In this document: positions 58,857 through 64,000 of the stretch, piece by piece
How positions within the stretch are numbered: the first letter of the stretch is position 1
Layout of the letters: each line of letters starts with the position of its first letter
Source: Aliidiomarina iranensis
GTDB lineage: Bacteria > Pseudomonadota > Gammaproteobacteria > Enterobacterales > Alteromonadaceae
DNA: 64,000 bases
NCBI RefSeq assembly: GCF_003987135.1
Contig: NZ_PIPJ01000001.1
Span: 186,001 to 250,000 of the forward strand
Direction: 5' to 3'
The notes under the pieces: generated by a model
Seen by the model: only the letters and a program-made list of their open reading frames with translations
What the model was told of the DNA's origin: nothing
The model's database searches: none
Translations under genes and position numbers: made by a program

Positions 58857-59540
58857 ATGAATTTTATTGAAGTATATGAAAATGCGCTGAGCCCAGATTT
58901 ATGTGCACGGCTGCGGAAAATTTTTGATTCTGGCGTGGCTAGGCCAGGCGCTACGGGCCATGGGGTTGAGCCGGAGAAAAAAATTAGCGAAGACATCGTA
59001 TTGAATCAATTCCCCGAGTTCGCTGGGTTGCTTGAGGAAGTAAGTACGATAACTGCCGATCATATGGCGCGTTATTTTGCAAAATATCATTTTGCGCTAA
59101 TTGCTCCGTTGGCTCTTACGGTGCGCGATGAGAACGGGCAGCCGGTAGCGCTTACCCATGATAACTATGAACAGTATGGCCGTGGTAAAGAGGGCCAGTT
59201 CATGCGTTTCCTTTATCGGTTAGGGCCTATTCAAGCGCAAAAATACAAGCAAGGTTTAGGTAACTATAACTACTGGCATTGTGAAGTGTATCCACAAAAA
59301 GGCAGTGTAGAGGCATTGCATCGAACTCTGCTATTTATGTTCTATTTGAATAATGTAGAAGAAGGTGGGGAAACCGAATTCTATTATCAGAATGAGCGGA
59401 TTAAACCTCGAGCCGGTAGCATGGTTGTGGCACCGGCTTACTTTACGCACACGCATCGAGGGCTTGTACCAAAATCATCCGATAAATATATTTTAACGAG
59501 TTGGGTATTAATGAACCAAAGCCAACATTTGTTTCGCTAA
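58857..59540 (+). CDS. 2OG-Fe(II) oxygenase family protein (prolyl 4-hydroxylase-like)
   Basis: A 227-residue dioxygenase of the PKHD/prolyl-4-hydroxylase type. Probable iron ligands are His141 and Glu143 (WHCEVYP) and a histidine in FTHTHRG (about 198-200); the double-stranded beta-helix core runs through LLFMFYLNNVEEGGETEFYY and PRAGSMVVAPAYF. GGAAGG ribosome site. The substrate is unknown; it could be a protein or peptide. It sits between a lipoprotein and the rhombosortase gene. Confidence 0.82.
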   Translation: MNFIEVYENALSPDLCARLRKIFDSGVARPGATGHGVEPEKKISEDIVLNQFPEFAGLLEEVSTITADHMARYFAKYHFALIAPLALTVRDENGQPVALTHDNYEQYGRGKEGQFMRFLYRLGPIQAQKYKQGLGNYNYWHCEVYPQKGSVEALHRTLLFMFYLNNVEEGGETEFYYQNERIKPRAGSMVVAPAYFTHTHRGLVPKSSDKYILTSWVLMNQSQHLFR

Positions 59541-59569
59541 TCAGAATTGACACCATGGGCGCATAAAGG

Positions 59570-60154
59570 ATGCAGAAAACGTTAAAGTGGTGGGTGGCGC
59601 AATGGCAGTACTTTCTATTTATTGGGCTACTGCTCGCAATTTGGCAACTACAACCCATGTGGATGGCTTACGACCGAGAAGCCATGCTTCAGGGCCAATG
59701 GTGGCGCTTACTCACCGGCCAGTTTTTGCATCTATCTTTTGCTCATGCACTTGGGAATATCCTAGGTTTAGGCGTGGTTTGGTTATTGTTTGCTGATCAT
59801 TGGCGCGGCTGGCGATTTGTATGGTTAGTACCCATTTGTGTGCTGGGTTCAAATGCCGGTATGTTGTTTCACCCACAAATTGAAAATTACGTTGGTTTCT
59901 CGGGTGCGCTGTATGGCTTGATTGCCTTCGGCGCGCTGATGGATTGGTTCCATCGTATACCCTATGGTGGGTTTATTACTCTGGGCTTAACAGCGAAAGT
60001 AAGTTATGAATATTTTCTACAACCGATCGAGTTTTTGGCTCTCAATGATTTAAGTTTACTTGCCGTTGAAGCACATTTTTATGGCGTGCTTACTGGTTTT
60101 TGTATGGCATTCATAATTTACCTTTTGAATTCAGGTAAATCTTCCGGAAAGTGA
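59570..60154 (+). CDS. rrtA: Rhombosortase (rhomboid-family intramembrane protease)
   Basis: A 194-residue rhomboid-type protease with six hydrophobic helices. The active site is Ser111 in VGFSGALYG and His169 in VEAHFYGVLTG; Asn63 in HALGNILG is conserved. Short length and the WWRLLTGQFLHLSFAHALGN start match the rhombosortase branch, which processes GlyGly-CTERM proteins on their way to the surface. The subtilase 1.4 kb upstream ends in a CTERM-like anchor and is a likely substrate. The start codon has a ribosome site that is unusually close. Confidence 0.83.
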   Translation: MQKTLKWWVAQWQYFLFIGLLLAIWQLQPMWMAYDREAMLQGQWWRLLTGQFLHLSFAHALGNILGLGVVWLLFADHWRGWRFVWLVPICVLGSNAGMLFHPQIENYVGFSGALYGLIAFGALMDWFHRIPYGGFITLGLTAKVSYEYFLQPIEFLALNDLSLLAVEAHFYGVLTGFCMAFIIYLLNSGKSSGK

Positions 60155-60200
60155 TGAGCGTATTAAAACTGAATTTATAAGAAACAAGGAGTTTTTAATC

Positions 60201-60803
60201 GTGAACAACATATGGGATGAGCGTTACAGCAGAGAAGATTATGCCTATGGTACAGAGCCGAATGATTTTCTTAAACAAGCCGTAGCTAAAATTGATATTC
60301 AGCCGGGTTCGAGGGTGCTTTGTCTTGCCGAAGGCGAGGGCAGGAATGCGGTTTTTCTTGCAGAATCAGGATTTATCCCTCTGGCAGTTGATTATTCTAA
60401 TGTTGCCCTAGAGAAAGCTAATAGGCTCGCGGCTGCGCGAAAGGTTATTATCGAAACACGTAAAATTGATTTAACCAAAGAGGACTTACCTGATGAACAA
60501 TTCGATCTAATTGTGATGATATTTTGCCATTTGCCCTCCGCACCCAGTATAAAGTTATATGAACAAATAAAAAAGCATCTTAAATCGAATGGTTGGCTGC
60601 TGCTCGAGGGCTACACAGAGGCGCAGTTAGCCCGCAATACAGGCGGGCCAAAGGACGCTGATTTAATGTTCAGCAGCAAAGAACTTAATGATCATTTTGC
60701 AGAATTTAATATCGTTCGGAGTCAAGAATTAGTTCGGCCAATTATCGAAGGTACTTTCCATACCGGTGAAGGTGCTGTTTGCCAATTTATCGCGCAGAAA
60801 TAG
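60201..60803 (+). CDS. Class I SAM-dependent methyltransferase, TehB-like
   Basis: A 200-residue methyltransferase with the AdoMet-binding motif I VLCLAEGEGRNAVFLAE near residues 40-56, an acidic end of strand 2 (VDYSN) and DLIVMIFCHLP as motif IV. N-terminal WDERYSREDYAYGTEPNDFL is typical of the TehB/thiopurine-like group. Substrate unknown. GTG start 60201 with AAGGAG. Convergent with the sensor cyclase. Confidence 0.86.
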   Translation: MNNIWDERYSREDYAYGTEPNDFLKQAVAKIDIQPGSRVLCLAEGEGRNAVFLAESGFIPLAVDYSNVALEKANRLAAARKVIIETRKIDLTKEDLPDEQFDLIVMIFCHLPSAPSIKLYEQIKKHLKSNGWLLLEGYTEAQLARNTGGPKDADLMFSSKELNDHFAEFNIVRSQELVRPIIEGTFHTGEGAVCQFIAQK

Positions 60804-60846
60804 AAAGATAAGAACTTTGGTTGGGCCTCAATGTCGCCAGTATTCC

Positions 60847-63800
60847 TCACAGATTTTTGTGAGCATAGGCGTTAACGCGGTTTCGGCCAAGTTTTTTACC
60901 TTGGTATAACGCGATATCCGCGTATTGCATCCATTTATCCAGCGAAGTATCTGTTACATCGCCTTGGTAAACACCAAAAGTAGCGGTAACATTTAGGCTC
61001 TCTCCTTGATAATCCACTCGCATACCCTCAAGCCTTGAGCGGAGTGATTCGCACACCTGTGAAGCGCCCTTCAACGGAGTATCGGGCAGCAAAATCGCAA
61101 ACTCCTCACCACCCCATCGGCCAACAATATCTTGTTCACGTAAACATTCTTTGGCTAACTTACTCACCGCATGAAGCACCTGATCGCCAGCGTCATGGCC
61201 ATGCTGATCGTTAAACTGTTTAAAATGATCAACATCGAACATAACTAGCGTGAGCGGTTTTTTATCTCGTTTAGCTTGGGCAATTACGGTTTCAAACTTC
61301 GCGGTGAAACCTCTGCGGTTAGGTAGTGTAGTTAAATAATCTGTTTGCGATTGCTCGCGCAGTTTCTGGGCTAGTGCTTCAAGTTCTTGCGTACGTTCTT
61401 TTACTTGTTTATCTAAACGGCGATTCAAGCGTGCTAAGGCAGCGAAGCGAACTTGCGCGATCACAACGAATGAGATTAACAGTAAAATGCCCGCAAGTAG
61501 CCATACCCAGGGGCTGGCCCACCACGGGCGCTCTACTACAATACGTATTTGTAGTGGCTTTTCAGCGGTAAGACCCAAACTACTTCGACCATCGATCTCC
61601 AGCGTGTACTCACCAGTAGGCAAGGTTGTGAAGGTTATTTGCCGAACTTCCGACCAAGCACTCCATTCATCGTTCAAACCGAGTAATCGATAACGGCCTG
61701 CGTTTGCGGTAGCGCCCTTAAAATCGAGCACACTGTAATGAACCACAACACTTCGATGATTACGCGCTAAATAGAGCTCAGGATTACTGAAGTGAAGGCT
61801 CCCAGTAATATCTTCATCATCTACGGCAATTCGGCTTAAGCCAATGTTCGGCCGTGAGCGATTAACTTCGAGTTCGTTTGGATTGAATTCAACAGTGCCT
61901 TTTACTGTACCGGCGTAAATACGGCCATCTGAGTTAACATCAACAGCAGCCCGCAAGAACTCGAAGGCGGATAATCCATCATCGTCACCAAAATTTAAAA
62001 ACTGCTCACGTTCGCGTTCATACAGCGAAATGCCGCGGCTTGTGGTAATCCACAGGCGATCGACGGCTTCTGCCTCAATGCCCGGGGCCTTTGTTAAACC
62101 GAGAACGCGATCGGAGGGTAAGCCATTCGCTCGAGTATAGTTTTTGATTTGTTTTTCATTTAAATCCAGTTTTATCAAACCATTTTCAGAACATAGCCAA
62201 AGCTCGTTATCTCGGTGCAAAAATAGGCATAGAAGGCCATCACTAGGCAGATCGCCGCGCCAATTATCTTGCTTAGCTATCTCCTGAAAAGGATGCCATT
62301 TTTCACTATTTAGGGGCTTGAACCAAAGCCCAGAAAATCGGGTAACTAGCCAAAGGCCGATATCTTTTTGCTCTACCAAATCATAAACAAGGTCGCCGCG
62401 TAAATCGTTGAGGGCCGTGAAGTGCCAGCCAACTTGAGGCTCCTCTGAGGCCGGAGTAATATCGTAATAAGCGAGGCCTTGGCCCCAAAACCCAAGCCAG
62501 AGCCGTTGCTTTGAATCCTGAAAAATTTTTGTCACTGCAGTTGATTGAATACCCAGAGCATCGAGTATTTCGGTGGCTTCTGTTAATTGGTCGGTATCTT
62601 CGTCGATAAAATACAAAGATGAATTAGTTGCAACCCAAGTACGCCCCGTGTGGTCGGTTTCAACACTCTCAACGCGCCGCGATGCTTCATCGGCTGGAAA
62701 AAGCCAATATTGCCAATTTTTCTCAGTTACCTGCCAACGAGCCACACCATTTGGAATTCCGAACCAAACATCATCATTAATTTCTACGTGTACGGTACTG
62801 ATGGTGCGTTGTAAAAGTGCGCGAAGTGGTTCGGGTGCACTCTCTGCCGTTAATTGGAAATCATTAGTAACGGGTAAGCTGTGGAAAATACCCTGATCGC
62901 GGGCACCGAGCCATAATGTACCGCTATTATCGGTGGCAATCCGCCGAATATCCACATCGGTGGCGAGCACGAAAGTATCATTAGTTGTTGGTATATATTC
63001 ATGTGTTTCGGTATTAACTTGCCATAAGCCGTTCTCAGCGCCTACCCAAAGCTGATTGCTCCCTTTCGGATATAAGGTATTTACCCGCGGAGGCGTTTCA
63101 CTGTTGTGTGCTGGCGAAAATTGCACTGGGATAAACTGTTCAGTTGCTGGGTTAAATTCGAGTACCCCGCTATCCACACCCACCCAGACGCGGCCATCAA
63201 TAATTCGTAAAGCACGAATTTCGTTTATTCGGTTGTTACCATAGCGTTCGGGAAAGGGTAGATATTGTTGCCATTCGCCGCCATCTTGATTGGTGCGGTA
63301 AAGGCCAGAAGTAGTTGCGAACCATAGATACGCCTGCTGCTGGCTATCTGGTTCGTTTGTCTGTTCGGCGATACGCCAAATTCGTTCTTGGTATAGTGGG
63401 TTATCTGTTTCTAAGGCGCGAGCTTGATAATCTTCCACTACCGCTAAACCATTCAAAGTGCCAGCCCAAATACGGCCTTGGCTATCTTCGAAAAGGGTTT
63501 GCACGCGGTTATCAGGTAGGGGGCTGTTTTCCGTATTGTATACGCGGAAGCGGTTTTCGTTATGTTGCCAGAATAGCAAACCGGAACCCCAAGCTGCAGC
63601 CCAAAGTTCATCGTTCTGTGTCATCACTACTGCGGAATAACTTACCCGGCCGAGCTCATCATTTTCGGCACTTGCTGCCCACCGCGTGAGCTGGTAACCA
63701 TCGTAGCGCAGCAAGCCGTCGGTATCGCCGGCGAACCATAAAAAGCCACGGGGATCTTGAAAGATATCGTAAACGGAGGATTGCCGGCCGCCTAATTCAT

Positions 63801-63900
63801 CGGCAAACCGTTCAAACGAATGTTGCTGAGCCCATGCTGAAGAGATAGCGCATGCAACAATAACCCAAGTTGCAAGCAAGAATCGGGCAACAAAAACCAT
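60847..63900 (-). CDS. Periplasmic beta-propeller sensor diguanylate cyclase (intact)
   Basis: A 1017-residue membrane signalling protein. Signal peptide (about 1-25), many two-component-regulator propeller repeats (GRIWAGTLNGLAV-type) to ~680, a Y_Y_Y domain (~690-790), one transmembrane helix (~795-820), a coiled coil, and a GGDEF domain. The active site GGEEF (930-934) and inhibitory RxxD (REQD) are intact, so it should make c-di-GMP in response to an unknown periplasmic ligand. It is the full-length relative of the TGA-split gene at 18026-21079. Confidence 0.93.
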   Translation of the reverse strand: MVFVARFLLATWVIVACAISSAWAQQHSFERFADELGGRQSSVYDIFQDPRGFLWFAGDTDGLLRYDGYQLTRWAASAENDELGRVSYSAVVMTQNDELWAAAWGSGLLFWQHNENRFRVYNTENSPLPDNRVQTLFEDSQGRIWAGTLNGLAVVEDYQARALETDNPLYQERIWRIAEQTNEPDSQQQAYLWFATTSGLYRTNQDGGEWQQYLPFPERYGNNRINEIRALRIIDGRVWVGVDSGVLEFNPATEQFIPVQFSPAHNSETPPRVNTLYPKGSNQLWVGAENGLWQVNTETHEYIPTTNDTFVLATDVDIRRIATDNSGTLWLGARDQGIFHSLPVTNDFQLTAESAPEPLRALLQRTISTVHVEINDDVWFGIPNGVARWQVTEKNWQYWLFPADEASRRVESVETDHTGRTWVATNSSLYFIDEDTDQLTEATEILDALGIQSTAVTKIFQDSKQRLWLGFWGQGLAYYDITPASEEPQVGWHFTALNDLRGDLVYDLVEQKDIGLWLVTRFSGLWFKPLNSEKWHPFQEIAKQDNWRGDLPSDGLLCLFLHRDNELWLCSENGLIKLDLNEKQIKNYTRANGLPSDRVLGLTKAPGIEAEAVDRLWITTSRGISLYEREREQFLNFGDDDGLSAFEFLRAAVDVNSDGRIYAGTVKGTVEFNPNELEVNRSRPNIGLSRIAVDDEDITGSLHFSNPELYLARNHRSVVVHYSVLDFKGATANAGRYRLLGLNDEWSAWSEVRQITFTTLPTGEYTLEIDGRSSLGLTAEKPLQIRIVVERPWWASPWVWLLAGILLLISFVVIAQVRFAALARLNRRLDKQVKERTQELEALAQKLREQSQTDYLTTLPNRRGFTAKFETVIAQAKRDKKPLTLVMFDVDHFKQFNDQHGHDAGDQVLHAVSKLAKECLREQDIVGRWGGEEFAILLPDTPLKGASQVCESLRSRLEGMRVDYQGESLNVTATFGVYQGDVTDTSLDKWMQYADIALYQGKKLGRNRVNAYAHKNL

Positions 63901-64000
63901 ATACTGTGCTCATTTAAAATGTACGTTCCTATACTAAAGCATTTTAATGGAAATAGGCACAGACCGAGATGATTTCAACACGTATTTGGCCTACGGTTTA
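63901..64000. other. Right-edge intergenic sequence
   Basis: Promoter region of the leftward cyclase. Two open plus-strand starts (ATG 63947 and ATG 63969) run off the edge, but neither has a ribosome site and they are too short to judge. Confidence 0.4.

Noticed and set aside
63947-64000. Plus-strand gene starting at the right edge
   Set aside because: Only 18 codons are visible, with no ribosome site; nothing supports it.

Overview
The window looks like chromosomal DNA of a marine, heterotrophic gammaproteobacterium. The gene set points to the Alteromonadales, possibly Idiomarinaceae, but that placement is inferred from gene content and order, with no rRNA or marker tree behind it. Supporting signs are a proteorhodopsin with a complete retinal pathway, a GntR-prpB-prpC-acnD-prpF methylcitrate operon, several secreted peptidases, a rhombosortase, KatG and RegB/RegA-type redox regulators. 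No rRNA, tRNA, CRISPR array, insertion sequence or prophage was seen.

Layout. 1-4326 (minus strand): a likely alcohol/aldehyde oxidation operon (SDR, aldehyde dehydrogenase, Tat-exported small subunit, GMC oxidoreductase running off the left edge). 4567-6301: a RegB/RegA-like two-component pair. 6375-16139: mixed membrane and housekeeping genes (DUF1499 protein, fatty acid hydroxylase family protein, a VTT-domain/flavoprotein fusion, M1 peptidase lipoprotein, small lipoprotein, YeiH-type transporter, glutathione S-transferase, DbpA helicase). 16322-21079: MotA/MotB-like stator genes followed by a large sensor diguanylate cyclase split by one in-frame TGA. 21349-22935: YbiT-like ABC-F ATPase. 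23377-29973: propionate (2-methylcitrate) catabolism with its GntR regulator and a pair of TGTCGACA palindromes. 30163-38737: DUF1543 protein, an unknown multi-pass membrane protein, KatG, a diguanylate cyclase, RluF, a small unknown protein and an amidase.

39054-46256 is the centrepiece: a green-tuned proton-pumping proteorhodopsin followed by crtE, crtI, crtB, crtY, blh and type 2 idi, all on one strand and mostly overlapping or closely spaced. Together they would make isopentenyl precursors into GGPP, phytoene, lycopene, beta-carotene and retinal for the opsin. A hairpin lies between the opsin and the pigment genes. It is followed by a TonB-dependent receptor with copper-receptor motifs, a second RegB/RegA-like pair, a c-heme protein of the Tll0287/DUF3365 type and a DUF2798 protein. 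51307-53842 holds a peroxiredoxin, an MBL-fold persulfide-dioxygenase-like hydrolase and a TauE/SafE exporter, consistent with peroxide and sulfide/sulfite handling.

54215-60803 contains a 1322-residue secreted subtilase with a C-terminal anchor, a lipoprotein, a 2OG-Fe(II) oxygenase, a rhombosortase that could process C-terminally anchored proteins such as the subtilase, and a methyltransferase. 60847-63900 is an intact diguanylate cyclase with the same architecture and length as the broken one at 18026-21079.

A recurring peculiarity is short tandem arrays with a 15-base period at five places (12821, 23176, 42507, 49501, 58776), three of them inside genes, the most striking inside the phytoene synthase gene.
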